From: Saccharothrix luteola
GTDB taxonomy: Bacteria > Actinomycetota > Actinomycetes > Mycobacteriales > Pseudonocardiaceae
DNA: 64,000 nucleotides
Direction of reading: 5' to 3'
NCBI RefSeq assembly: GCF_020859565.1
Contig: NZ_JAJHUO010000006.1
Coordinates: 124,001 to 188,000 of the forward strand
Part shown: one piece after another, positions 41,785-50,155 of the stretch
Layout of the letters: each line of letters starts with the position of its first letter
Numbering within the stretch: the stretch's first letter is position 1
Program-made: the position numbers and the translations under genes
Notes under the pieces: model-generated
What the model saw: only the letters and a program-made list of their open reading frames with translations
Database searches by the model: none
Told to the model about the DNA's origin: nothing

Positions 41785-43668
41785 TCAGCCCTCCAGCTCG
41801 TCGGCGGTCAGGTACTTCTGCAGCTCGCTGTGCTCGAACAACGCCAGCAGGTCCGCCCGGATCGGGATCTGCGGCTCCTCCACCACCTCGACCGAGGAGC
41901 CCGACAGCGTGCACACCAGCAGCTTGCGCCGCCAGTCGGCGTCCATGCCCGGGAAGTCGTCCCGCGTGTGCCCGCCGCGGCTCTCCGTCCGCAGCAGCGC
42001 GGCCCGCGCCACGCACTCGCTGACCACGAGCATGTTCCGCAGGTCCAGCGCCAGGTGCCAGCCCGGGTTGAACTGCCGGTGCCCCTCGACCACCAGGGTC
42101 GCGGCCCGCCGCTTCAGCTCCTCCAGGCGCTTGATCGCCTGGTCCATCTCGTCGGCCTTCCGGATGATGCCGACCAGGTCGTTCATCGCCTGCTGCAACT
42201 CCATGTGCAGCGTGTACGGGTTCTCGCCACCCTCGTCGGAACCGGAGAACGGCGCCACGGCCGTCCGCTCCGCCTCGGCGACGGCCTCGTCCGAGCACAC
42301 CGGCCGAGCCGCGAGCCCGGCCACGTAGTCCGACGCGCCCGCGCCCGCACGGCGACCGAACACCAGCAGGTCGGACAACGAGTTGCCGCCGAGCCGGTTC
42401 GAGCCGTGCATCCCGCCGGACACCTCACCCGCCGCGAACAACCCCGGCACCGACGACGCGCCCGTGTCCGGGTCGACCTGCACGCCGCCCATCACGTAGT
42501 GGCAGGTCGGCCCGACCTCCATCGGCTGCGCGGTGATGTCGACGTCCGCCAGCTCCTTGAACTGGTGGTGCATCGACGGCAGCCGCCGCATGATCTCCTC
42601 GGCGGGCAGGCGCGTCGAGACGTCCAGGAACACGCCGCCGTGCTCGGACCCGCGACCGGCCTTGACCTCGGAGTTGATGGCACGCGCCACCTCGTCGCGC
42701 GGCAGCAGCTCCGGTGGCCGCCGGTTCTTGCCGGGGTCGGCGTACCAGCGGTCGGCCTCGGCCTCGTTGTCGGCGTACTTGTCCTTGAACACCTCGGGGA
42801 TGTAGTCGAACATGAACCGCTTGCCGTCGGAGTTGCGCAGCACGCCGCCGTCACCGCGGACCGACTCGGTGACCAGGATCCCCTTCACCGACGGCGGCCA
42901 GACCATGCCGGTCGGGTGGAACTGCACGAACTCCATGTTGATCAGGGACGCGCCCGCGCGCAGGGCCAGCGCGTGACCGTCGCCGGTGTACTCCCACGAG
43001 TTCGACGTCACCTTGAACGACTTGCCGATGCCGCCGGTCGCGAGCACCACGGCGGGCGCCTCGAACAGCACGAACCGGCCCGACTCGCGCCAGTAGCCGA
43101 ACGCGCCGGCCACCCGACCGCCGTCCAGCACCAGGTCGGTGACGGTGAACTCCTGGAACACCTTCAGCCGCGACTCGTAGTCGCCGGTCTCGGCGTGGTC
43201 GTCCTGCTGCAGCGACACCACCTTCTGCTGGAGGCTGCGGATCAGCTCGAGCCCCGTGCGGTCGCCGACGTGCGCCAGGCGCGGGTACTCGTGGCCGCCG
43301 AAGTTGCGCTGGCTGATCCGACCGTCCTTGGTGCGGTCGAACAGGGCGCCGTAGGTCTCCAGCTCCCAGACCCGGTCGGGCGCCTCCTTGGCGTGCAGCT
43401 CGGCCATCCGCCAGTTGTTCAGGAACTTCCCGCCGCGCATGGTGTCGCGGAAGTGCACCTGCCAGTTGTCGTTCGAGTTCACGTTGCCCATGGCCGCGGC
43501 GATGCCGCCCTCGGCCATCACCGTGTGGGCCTTGCCGAACAACGACTTGCACAGCACCGCCGTGCGCATCCCGTGTTCGCGGGCCTCGATCGCGGCGCGC
43601 AACCCCGCACCGCCGGCACCGATCACGAGCACGTCGAACGAATGCCGTTCCAGCTCGGGCAAAACCAC
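41785..43668 (-). CDS. sdhA: Succinate dehydrogenase flavoprotein subunit (Sdh1 type)
   Basis: 627 aa. Rossmann FAD motif VLVIGAGGAGLRAAIEA, likely FAD-linking His48 in KAHTVMAEGGIA, and catalytic region with HTRDDFPG near the C-terminus. Oxidises succinate to fumarate. The annotated GTG 43668 abuts GAGGA with no spacing; TTG 43662 would have 6-nt spacing, so the true start could be two codons in. The long antisense frame opposite it is a GC artefact. Rv0248c-like. Confidence 0.95.
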   Translation of the reverse strand: MVLPELERHSFDVLVIGAGGAGLRAAIEAREHGMRTAVLCKSLFGKAHTVMAEGGIAAAMGNVNSNDNWQVHFRDTMRGGKFLNNWRMAELHAKEAPDRVWELETYGALFDRTKDGRISQRNFGGHEYPRLAHVGDRTGLELIRSLQQKVVSLQQDDHAETGDYESRLKVFQEFTVTDLVLDGGRVAGAFGYWRESGRFVLFEAPAVVLATGGIGKSFKVTSNSWEYTGDGHALALRAGASLINMEFVQFHPTGMVWPPSVKGILVTESVRGDGGVLRNSDGKRFMFDYIPEVFKDKYADNEAEADRWYADPGKNRRPPELLPRDEVARAINSEVKAGRGSEHGGVFLDVSTRLPAEEIMRRLPSMHHQFKELADVDITAQPMEVGPTCHYVMGGVQVDPDTGASSVPGLFAAGEVSGGMHGSNRLGGNSLSDLLVFGRRAGAGASDYVAGLAARPVCSDEAVAEAERTAVAPFSGSDEGGENPYTLHMELQQAMNDLVGIIRKADEMDQAIKRLEELKRRAATLVVEGHRQFNPGWHLALDLRNMLVVSECVARAALLRTESRGGHTRDDFPGMDADWRRKLLVCTLSGSSVEVVEEPQIPIRADLLALFEHSELQKYLTADELEG

Positions 43669-43671
43669 TCC

Positions 43672-44433
43672 TCAGTTGACGAATCGGAGGTCGGCGATCG
43701 TCCCGGAGGCGACCAGCGCGACGTAGAGGTCCGTGACGCAGACGAAGATGAGCGAGGCCCACGCCAGCTGCATGTGCTTCGCGTTGAGCTTGGAGATCTG
43801 CGTCCACGCCCAGTACCGGACCGGGTGCTTGGAGAAGTGCTTCAACCGCCCGCCCGCGATGTGGCGGCACGAGTGGCACGACAGCGTGTACGCGCCGAGC
43901 AGGCCGACGTTGACCAGCAGCACGATGTTGCCGAGGCCGATGCCGGTGCTGAACGCGAAGACCGCGTCGTAGATGTTGATCAGCAGCAGGAGCGACGCCG
44001 CGTAGAAGAAGTACCGGTGCAGGTTCTGCGCGATGAGCGGGAAGCGGGTCTCACCGGTGTACTTGGCGTGGGGCTCGGCCACCGCGCACGCGGGCGGGGA
44101 CATCCACGCCGCCCGGTAGTACGCCTTGCGGTAGTAGTAGCAGGTCACCCGGAAGCCGAGCAGGAACGGGATGATGATCACCGGCGGGGTGAGGAACCCC
44201 GGCAGCTCGGGCAGCAGGCGGCCGAAGTGCGCCGCGTTCGGCAGGCACTCCTCGGTCAGGCACGGCGAGTACATGGGCGTCAGGTAGCGGTACTCGTCCA
44301 CCCAGTAGTAGTCGCCCATGAAGGTCCGCACGGCCGCGTAGATCGAAATCAGGAGCAGGCCCGCGAACGTCGCCAGCGGCGGTAGCCACCACCGGTCTGT
44401 GCGCAACGTGCGCTGGGCGATCTGCGCCCTCAT
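43672..44433 (-). CDS. sdhC: Succinate dehydrogenase membrane cytochrome subunit (Sdh1 type)
   Basis: 253 aa with five hydrophobic helices (for example LATFAGLLLISIYAAVRTFM, IIIPFLLGFRVTCYYYRKAY, NIVLLVNVGLLGAYTLSCHS). Histidines near helix ends in SCHSCRHIAGG are haem-ligand candidates. Matches the single large anchor subunit of mycobacterial Sdh1 (Rv0249c) rather than separate SdhC and SdhD. ATG 44433 follows GAGGTGAGGT. First gene of sdhCAB. Confidence 0.9.
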   Translation of the reverse strand: MRAQIAQRTLRTDRWWLPPLATFAGLLLISIYAAVRTFMGDYYWVDEYRYLTPMYSPCLTEECLPNAAHFGRLLPELPGFLTPPVIIIPFLLGFRVTCYYYRKAYYRAAWMSPPACAVAEPHAKYTGETRFPLIAQNLHRYFFYAASLLLLINIYDAVFAFSTGIGLGNIVLLVNVGLLGAYTLSCHSCRHIAGGRLKHFSKHPVRYWAWTQISKLNAKHMQLAWASLIFVCVTDLYVALVASGTIADLRFVN

Positions 44434-44462
44434 ACCTCACCTCGTTCCACGTCGTTGTGGTG

Positions 44463-44489
44463 CGGGACACATTGTGGTTTGGGACACAT
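44463..44489. promoter_or_regulatory. Repeated TGTGTCCC motif before sdhC
   Basis: On the minus strand ATGTGTCCC occurs twice 17 bp apart (complement of 464-472 and 481-489). The proximal copy is inside ACCACAATGTGTCCC, which also occurs as ACCACAGTGTGTCCC at 44917-44931 on the plus strand, ahead of edd. Likely a regulator site controlling sdh; the regulator is unknown. Confidence 0.45.
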
Positions 44490-44510
44490 CACCGGCCCTG
44501 AAACGGGAGC

Positions 44511-44536
44511 GGCCCCCGCGTTCGCACGCGGGGGCC
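44511..44536 (-). terminator. Terminator between the Rv0250c-like gene and sdhC
   Basis: Perfect 11-bp stem GGCCCCCGCGT / ACGCGGGGGCC with TCGC tetraloop. It separates the Rv0250c-like gene from sdhCAB and implies that sdhCAB has its own promoter in 44434-44510. Confidence 0.82.
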
Positions 44537-44551
44537 GGTCCTCTCCTCAGC

Positions 44552-44848
44552 TCAGGTTCGATGACTGCGGTAGCCGCCGAGTCCTTCGTCGTCGGCGTCG
44601 TGCCACAGCTTCGGGTCGTACGGCGTGTCCGGCACGACGACGACCTCCCTCTCGACCCGAGGCGCTTCACGCGGCCGCGGCGTGGTGTCCAAGTCCGCCA
44701 GCTCGGTCGCGTCGATGTCCATGCGCTCGACGTCGTTGGCCAGCCTCTGCACCGCGGCCACGTCGCCGTACCGCGCGCGCAGGCCGCCGACGCAGTGGCG
44801 CAGTTGGCCAAGCGCCCGGCGCAGCTCCACGATCTCGGAGGACGTCAT
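44552..44848 (-). CDS. Rv0250c-like small protein
   Basis: 98 aa. MTSSEIVELRRALGQLRHCV, a helical coiled-coil-like region to about residue 60, then an acidic tail with VVVPDTPYDPKLWHDADDEG and LGGYRSH. The C-terminal PDTxYDxxxWxDxDDEGxGGxR segment is what I recall from mycobacterial Rv0250c, which sits upstream of the same Sdh1 genes. Function unknown; conserved linkage suggests a role tied to Sdh1. ATG 44848 follows GGGAGGTGCTGACC. Confidence 0.82.
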   Translation of the reverse strand: MTSSEIVELRRALGQLRHCVGGLRARYGDVAAVQRLANDVERMDIDATELADLDTTPRPREAPRVEREVVVVPDTPYDPKLWHDADDEGLGGYRSHRT

Positions 44849-44888
44849 GGTCAGCACCTCCCTCGGGTCGATCCGTGTGCCGACTCTG

Positions 44889-44931
44889 CCAAGTGGAAGC
44901 CCTTGTGACAAGAACCACAGTGTGTCCCGAG
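44889..44931. promoter_or_regulatory. CRP-like half-sites and ACCACAGTGTGTCCC motif
   Basis: TGTGACAAGAACCACA (TGTGA-N6-CCACA, one mismatch from the TGTGA-N6-TCACA CRP consensus) lies within this stretch. It overlaps ACCACAGTGTGTCCC, which is shared with the sdhC upstream region. Located between the Rv0250c-like gene and edd. Confidence 0.4.
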
Positions 44932-44956
44932 TCGCGTCCCAGGATCTGAATCGTTT

Positions 44957-44986
44957 TTGTCACGATCATGTGTCGTGACATACTGT
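44957..44986 (+). promoter_or_regulatory. edd-eda promoter with palindromic operator
   Basis: TTGTCA (957-962), 18-bp spacer and TACTGT (981-986) form a good promoter. A perfect palindrome TGTCACGA-N7-TCGTGACA (958-980) fills the spacer exactly and overlaps the -35, so a bound regulator would block RNA polymerase. The leader to ATG 45076 is about 80 nt. Confidence 0.65.
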
Positions 44987-45075
44987 GCTTGCTGTCACGT
45001 CCGTCCGTGCGACGCCAGCGCTGTCGTCCCACCGGGCCCACCACGGCCCGTGATCACCACCGGAGACAGCGAACC

Positions 45076-46941
45076 ATGAGCGTGCATCCCGTCGTCGCCG
45101 AAGTGACGGCTCGAATCGCCGCCCGCAGCGCCGCCGGCCGGTCCGCCTACCTGGAACGAATCGCCCAAGCCCAGCAAGACGGCCCCGCCCGCCGCGACAT
45201 GGCGTGCAGCAACCTGGCCCACGGCTTCGCCGGGATCACGGGCGGTGACAAAGACCTCCTCCGGGCATTGCGTCGCCCGAACGTGGCGATCGTGTCCGCG
45301 TACAACGACATGCTGTCCGCCCACCAGCCGATGCACGAGTACCCCGCGTGGATCAAGGACGCGGCGCGGGCCGTCGGCGGCGTGGCGCAGTTCGCGGGCG
45401 GCGTGCCCGCCATGTGCGACGGCATCACCCAGGGCCGCGCGGGCATGGAGCTCTCGCTGTTCAGCCGCGAGGTCATCGCGATGGCCACCGGCATCGCCCT
45501 GTCGCACGAGATGTTCGACTCGGCGCTGCTGCTCGGCGTGTGCGACAAGATCACGCCCGGCCTGCTGATCGGCGCGCTGTCGTTCGGGCACCTGCCCGCG
45601 ATCCTGGTGCCCGCGGGCCCCATGAGCTCCGGCCTGCCGAACTCGGAGAAGGCCCGCGTGCGGCAGCTGTTCGCGGAGAACAAGGCGACCCGCGAGGACC
45701 TGCTCGAAGCCGAGGCGCAGTCCTACCACAGCCCCGGGACCTGCACGTTCTACGGCACGGCGAACTCCAACCAGCTCGTGGTCGAGGTCATGGGCCTGCA
45801 CCTGCCCGGCGCGAGCTTCGTGCCGCCGGGCACCAAGCTGCGCAAGGCGCTGACCGAGGAGGCCGCGCGGCGCGCGGTGGAGATCAGCCGGGGCGAGGAC
45901 TACACCCCGATCGGGCACGTGGTGGACGTGAAGTCCGTGGTCAACGGCGTGATCGCGCTGCTGGCCACCGGCGGGTCGACCAACCACACCATGCACCTGG
46001 TCGCCATCGCGTCGGCCGCCGGCATCGAGCTGAGCTGGGACGACTTCGCCGAGCTGTCCTCGGTGGTGCCGCTGCTGGCCCGCGTTTACCCGAACGGGTC
46101 GGCGGACATCAACCACTTCCAGGCGGCCGGCGGCGTGTCGTTCCTCGTCTCGACGCTGCTGGACGCGGGCCTGCTGCACGCCGACGTGAAGACCGTGGCC
46201 GGCGCCGGGCTCGACCGCTACCGGCAGGAGCCGGTGCTGGTCGAGGGCGTGCTGATGTGGCGACCGGGCCCGCCGCGCTCGCTCGACACCGACGTGCTGC
46301 GGCCCGCGTCCGAGCCCTTCGCGGCCGACGGTGGCCTGCGCATGCTGTCGGGCAACCTCGGGCGTGCGGTGATCAAGGTGTCGGCGGTCAAGCCGGAGGA
46401 CCGGGTCGTGGAGGCGCCCGCCAGGGTGTTCACCTCGCAGGAGGCGTTCAGCGCCGCGTTCCAGGCCGGTGAGCTGGAGCGGGACGTGGTCGTGGTGGTG
46501 CGGCAGCAGGGTCCGCAGGCCAACGGGATGCCCGAGCTGCACAAGCTGACGCCCGCGCTGGGCGTGCTGATGGACCGGGGCTTCAAGGTCGCGCTGGTCA
46601 CCGACGGGCGGATGTCCGGCGCGTCGGGCAAGATCCCGGCGGCCATCCAGGTCACGCCGGAGGCGGCCGTGGGCGGTCCGCTGGCGCGCGTGCGTGACGG
46701 CGACGTGCTGCGGCTGGACGCCGAGACCGGCACGCTGGAGGCGTTCGTGGACCCGGCGGAGCTGGCCGCGCGCGATCTGGTGGACTTCCCGCCGGACGCG
46801 CAGGCGTGGACCGGCACGGGCCGGGAGCTGTTCGCCGCGCTGCGCCGGGCGATCGGGCCCGCCGACCGGGGCGCGAGCGTGTTCGGACCGATCGCGGCCT
46901 CGCACTTCGAAGGCCAGCTCAACCAGGAGGTGTCCCGGTGA
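45076..46941 (+). CDS. edd: 6-phosphogluconate dehydratase
   Basis: 621 aa, IlvD/Edd family. Cluster cysteines align with E. coli Edd: Cys156 (GVCDKITPG) and Cys223 ([12 protein letters not shown]); a further Cys lies in [26 protein letters not shown] near the C-terminus is the family signature. Dehydrates 6-phosphogluconate to KDPG, the first committed step of the Entner-Doudoroff pathway. Its last codons overlap the GTG of eda (GTGA). Confidence 0.95.
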   Translation: MSVHPVVAEVTARIAARSAAGRSAYLERIAQAQQDGPARRDMACSNLAHGFAGITGGDKDLLRALRRPNVAIVSAYNDMLSAHQPMHEYPAWIKDAARAVGGVAQFAGGVPAMCDGITQGRAGMELSLFSREVIAMATGIALSHEMFDSALLLGVCDKITPGLLIGALSFGHLPAILVPAGPMSSGLPNSEKARVRQLFAENKATREDLLEAEAQSYHSPGTCTFYGTANSNQLVVEVMGLHLPGASFVPPGTKLRKALTEEAARRAVEISRGEDYTPIGHVVDVKSVVNGVIALLATGGSTNHTMHLVAIASAAGIELSWDDFAELSSVVPLLARVYPNGSADINHFQAAGGVSFLVSTLLDAGLLHADVKTVAGAGLDRYRQEPVLVEGVLMWRPGPPRSLDTDVLRPASEPFAADGGLRMLSGNLGRAVIKVSAVKPEDRVVEAPARVFTSQEAFSAAFQAGELERDVVVVVRQQGPQANGMPELHKLTPALGVLMDRGFKVALVTDGRMSGASGKIPAAIQVTPEAAVGGPLARVRDGDVLRLDAETGTLEAFVDPAELAARDLVDFPPDAQAWTGTGRELFAALRRAIGPADRGASVFGPIAASHFEGQLNQEVSR

Positions 46942-47576
46942 CCAACGCCCCGGCTCACGCGACGGCGGCGGATCTGCTGGCGCTGTCCCCCGTCATCCCG
47001 GTCGTCGTCGTGGACGACGCCGAGCACGCCGTGCCGCTGGCGGAGGCGTTGCTGCGCGGCGGTGTGCGCGTGATCGAGCTGACGCTGCGCACGCCGGCGG
47101 CGCTGGCCGCGATCGAGCGGGTGGCGGCGGAGGTGCCGGGCATCGTGATCGGCGCCGGCACCGTGACCGCGCCGGAGCACGCCGAGCAGGCGGCCAAGGC
47201 CGGTGCTGCGTTCCTCGTCACGCCGGGGTCGACCGACCGGGTGCTGGACGCGGCCGAGGACACCGGGCTGCCGTTCCTGCCGGGCGCGGCGACCGTGTCG
47301 GAGGCGATGCGGCTGGCCGAGCGCGGGTTGACGTCGCTGAAGTTCTTCCCGGCCGAGGCCGCGGGCGGGGTGGACTACCTGAAGTCCATCGGCGGCCCGC
47401 TGCCCGGCCTGCGGTTCTGCCCGACCGGCGGCATCACGCCGGCGACCGCGCCGAACTACCTGGCGCTGCCGAACGTCGGGTGCGTCGGCGGGTCGTGGCT
47501 CGCGCCCAAGGACGCGCTGGTGTCCGGCGACTGGGCTCGGATCGAAGAGCTGGCGCGGGCCGCGTCGGCCCTCTGA
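46938..47576 (+). CDS. eda: KDPG aldolase
   Basis: 212 aa TIM-barrel class I aldolase. Schiff-base Lys135 in [12 protein letters not shown], Glu in VIELTLRTP, and phosphate loops [11 protein letters not shown] and CPTGGI. Splits KDPG to pyruvate and glyceraldehyde-3-phosphate. Translationally coupled to edd by a GTGA overlap, so both Entner-Doudoroff-specific enzymes are made together. No zwf or pgl in the window. Confidence 0.95.
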   Translation: MTNAPAHATAADLLALSPVIPVVVVDDAEHAVPLAEALLRGGVRVIELTLRTPAALAAIERVAAEVPGIVIGAGTVTAPEHAEQAAKAGAAFLVTPGSTDRVLDAAEDTGLPFLPGAATVSEAMRLAERGLTSLKFFPAEAAGGVDYLKSIGGPLPGLRFCPTGGITPATAPNYLALPNVGCVGGSWLAPKDALVSGDWARIEELARAASAL

Positions 47577-47594
47577 TCACTGTGCTCTGATCTC

Positions 47595-47635
47595 GACGGA
47601 GGGCGTCTTCCCGTGCCGGGGAGGCGCCCTTCGTC
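47595..47635. terminator. Terminator between eda and the HAD gene
   Basis: 19-bp stem with three mismatches (two G-T type) around a TGC loop, left arm 595-613, right arm 617-635. Serves the convergent eda and HAD phosphatase genes. Confidence 0.7.
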
Positions 47636-48275
47636 AGGTCAGGTAGGCGAGGGCTTCCGGGATCGAGTCGGCGACCGGTGCGCCGGTGCGTTCGAGCACC
47701 TGGCGCGAGCTGGTGCCGGTGGCGACCAGGACGACCTGCGCGCCGACGTGCCGGGCGGCTTCGGCGTCGTCGGCCACGTCGCCGATGAGCACGACATCGC
47801 GCGGGGACAGCCGCAGGGCCGCCAGGTGCTCGGCGAGGTGCTCGGCCTTCGAGCCGCCGTCGCCCGCGGACTTGAGGCCGTCGACCCGGCTGAACAGCTC
47901 GCCGAGGCCGAAGCGGGTGACCAGCGGCACCAGCTCGTCGTGGAACCACATCGACAGCAGCGACTGGCTGTGGCGCAGCGCCCGCAGGTGGTCGGGCACG
48001 CCGGCGGCCAGGCCGCAGCGGTCCATCAACGCGCGGTACTCGGCGTGGTAGACGGTGTCGATGCGAGCCCAGTCCGCCGCCGTCAGCGGACGGCCGAACA
48101 TCCGCTCGTAGCAGTCCTTGATCGGGCGGCTGAACACCTCGCGCCAGTGCTCCAGCGTGATGGCCGCGTGGCCGAAGTCGGCGCAGACCCGGTTGACCGC
48201 GGCGAGCACGGCGTCGTTGTCGGCGAACAAGGTGCCGTTCCAGTCCCAGACGACGTGGTCGGCCCTGATCCTCAC
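47634..48275 (-). CDS. HAD family hydrolase
   Basis: 213 aa. Motif I is DWNGTLF (second Asp replaced by Asn, so D-x-N instead of D-x-D), motif III Lys near GSKAEHLAEH, and motif IV VVLIGDVADDAEAA. The loss of the second motif I Asp, the usual acid/base, may reduce phosphatase activity or change the reaction; otherwise a phosphoglycolate-phosphatase-like cap. GTG 48275 has TAGCCT 6 nt upstream, another leaderless candidate. Confidence 0.82.
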   Translation of the reverse strand: MRIRADHVVWDWNGTLFADNDAVLAAVNRVCADFGHAAITLEHWREVFSRPIKDCYERMFGRPLTAADWARIDTVYHAEYRALMDRCGLAAGVPDHLRALRHSQSLLSMWFHDELVPLVTRFGLGELFSRVDGLKSAGDGGSKAEHLAEHLAALRLSPRDVVLIGDVADDAEAARHVGAQVVLVATGTSSRQVLERTGAPVADSIPEALAYLT

Positions 48276-48329
48276 TCGAACAGGCTACGGCGATAGGTTG
48301 AGTGCTCACTTCTGGGGAGGTAGTGGGGG

Positions 48330-49019
48330 ATGGACGCGCGACGAACCACGGTGGTCGCCGAGCCACGCGGGCAGGTGGCGCTGGTGTCGGTCGGGTTCCC
48401 GGTGCTGGGCGCGCTCGTGGTGTGGGGCTTGAAGTCGATCGCCGGGTGGGTGGCCGACCTGTCGTGGGCCCCGATGCAGGGACCGTTCCGGTTGGTGGCG
48501 TCCGTGCCGGAGCCGTGGGCGACGATCGGTTCGGTCGCGGTCGGCGCGTTGCTCGGGCTCGTGGTGGCCGGGATCGCGGCGCACGAGCGGCTGGTGGTCG
48601 AGGTGTTCAACGAGGGGGTCGAGCTGCTCCGGGGCGGCAGGCACCGCAGCTTCGACCGGACGCTGGTGTCCGGGGTGTTCCTGGACGGCAAGAAGCTCGT
48701 GCTGCTCGGCGTGGACACCGGCGAGCTGGCCCGGGAGGGTCACGACCTGAAGCCGGAGGCGCTGGCCGAGGCGTTCCAGACGCACGGCTACCAGTGGTTG
48801 GACGGCGACCCGTACCGGGAGGACTACCGGCGGTGGGTCGACGGCACGCCGGACCTGCCGCCCGGCGCGAACGCGCTGCTGAAGGTGCGGGCCGAGGCGT
48901 TGCGCAAGGAGGACAAGGAGGACGCGGCCGAGCTGCGGGAGGAGCTGAGCCGGCTCGGCGTCGTCGTGCGCGAGGAGAAGAAGCGCCAGTACTGGCGGCT
49001 GACCCGAACGCTGCCGTGA
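48330..49019 (+). CDS. YqeB family membrane protein
   Basis: 229 aa. Two TM helices (about residues 17-40 and 65-85), then a cytoplasmic domain of about 140 residues with DRTLVSGVFLDGKKLVLLGV and HGYQWLDGDPYREDYRRWVD, the pattern of the actinobacterial YqeB family. The C-terminal part (EALRKEDKEDAAELREELSR) is a charged helix. Function unknown. ATG 48330 is preceded by GGGGAGGTAGTGGGGG. Confidence 0.8.
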   Translation: MDARRTTVVAEPRGQVALVSVGFPVLGALVVWGLKSIAGWVADLSWAPMQGPFRLVASVPEPWATIGSVAVGALLGLVVAGIAAHERLVVEVFNEGVELLRGGRHRSFDRTLVSGVFLDGKKLVLLGVDTGELAREGHDLKPEALAEAFQTHGYQWLDGDPYREDYRRWVDGTPDLPPGANALLKVRAEALRKEDKEDAAELREELSRLGVVVREEKKRQYWRLTRTLP

Positions 49020-49038
49020 GTGCGCATACGCTCACGGG

Positions 49039-49527
49039 GTGATCACCGGCGGGGGCGGGAACGCCAGGCAGGCGGAGACCGACGGCGCGGGCGGGCGGTT
49101 GTGGCTCAGGGTCAGCGCGGTGTTGTGCTGGCTGTGCGCTCTGATCCCACTCGCGGTGTGGTACCTCGAAGACCTCGACTGGCCGTGGTGGGCGCTGGTC
49201 GGCGTGGTCATCGCGATGGTGGTCCTGGCGGCCCTCGGCGGTGACATGTGGGCGACGGCGAACCGGGCCGAGGCGGACACCGCGCGGCTGCGGCAAGCCG
49301 GTCGGCCCGCGATCGCCGAGGTCGTCGGGTTGGAGGTGGTCCACCAAGAGGAAGGGCCTGACACCTCGGTGCTGAGCCTGCGCATCGGCGGTGACGACGT
49401 GCCGCCGTTCGACGCGACCTACCGCGGCCGGCACCGGCCGGACCACCGGGTGGGCGCCCGCTTCGACGCGGTGGTCGACCCGACCGACAACCTGTTCGCC
49501 CTCGAGCCCCGCCTCGGCCCGCGATGA
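49039..49527 (+). CDS. Two-helix membrane protein of unknown function
   Basis: 162 aa. Two TM helices (about residues 23-42 and 48-66), then a beta-rich domain (EVVGLEVVHQEEGPDTSVLS, FDAVVDPTDNLFALEPRLGPR) that looks like an NfeD/OB-type small barrel. GTG 49039 lies 6 nt after TACGCT (49027-49032), a leaderless layout. I do not recognise a specific family. Confidence 0.7.
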   Translation: MITGGGGNARQAETDGAGGRLWLRVSAVLCWLCALIPLAVWYLEDLDWPWWALVGVVIAMVVLAALGGDMWATANRAEADTARLRQAGRPAIAEVVGLEVVHQEEGPDTSVLSLRIGGDDVPPFDATYRGRHRPDHRVGARFDAVVDPTDNLFALEPRLGPR

Positions 49528-49564
49528 CCGGTCGCCGCACCCGATCCCGGCGGCGGTCCGCCCT

Positions 49565-50149
49565 TCAGTCCTGAGCCAGGTCGTCCAACGTCGTGGTGTC
49601 CTCGCCCGCCCGGCGCAGTTCCTCGCGGACCACGCGGTAGGCCAGGCCTTCCCCGTAGCCCTTGCGGGCCAGGGCGGCGACCAGGCGGCGGATCTTGGTG
49701 GTGTCGTCCAGGCCCGCCATGGTGCGCAGCTTCTTGCGCACGAGGTCGCGCGCCCGGTCTTCCTCGGCCTCGTCGTCCACCGCGGCGACGGCCTCGGCCG
49801 CCACCTCGTCCGCCACACCCTTGCGCCGCAGTTCCACGGCCAGGGCACGGCGGGCCAGGCCCTGGTGCGCGTGCCGCGAGCGGACCCAGACCTCGGCGAA
49901 CGCGGCGTCGTCGATCAGGCCCGCCCGGTCGAACTTGGCCAGCACCAGCTCGGCCGTCTGCTCGCTGATGCCCTTGCGCAGCAGGGCGTCCTTCAGCTCG
50001 ACGCGGGTCCGGGCCCGGGCGGTGAGCAGCGCGTAGCAGATGTCCGTCGCCTTGCGCTGCTCCTTCGCCGGGTCGACCGGGCGCGGCTCGGCGTCGTCGG
50101 CCGAAGGGTCGCGGGACAGCCCGCGACCACGGCCACCTCGTCCCGCCAC
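49565..50149 (-). CDS. recX: Regulatory protein RecX
   Basis: 194 aa. Three-helix RecX repeats: KATDICYALLTARARTRVEL, LAKFDRAGLIDDAAFAEVWV and LVRKKLRTMAGLDD. Inhibits RecA filament extension and ATPase. A basic N-terminal extension (VAGRGGRGRG) is of unknown use. GTG 50149 lies 6 bp after the recA stop, so it is co-transcribed with recA. Confidence 0.93.
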   Translation of the reverse strand: MAGRGGRGRGLSRDPSADDAEPRPVDPAKEQRKATDICYALLTARARTRVELKDALLRKGISEQTAELVLAKFDRAGLIDDAAFAEVWVRSRHAHQGLARRALAVELRRKGVADEVAAEAVAAVDDEAEEDRARDLVRKKLRTMAGLDDTTKIRRLVAALARKGYGEGLAYRVVREELRRAGEDTTTLDDLAQD

Positions 50150-50155
50150 GCCGGC

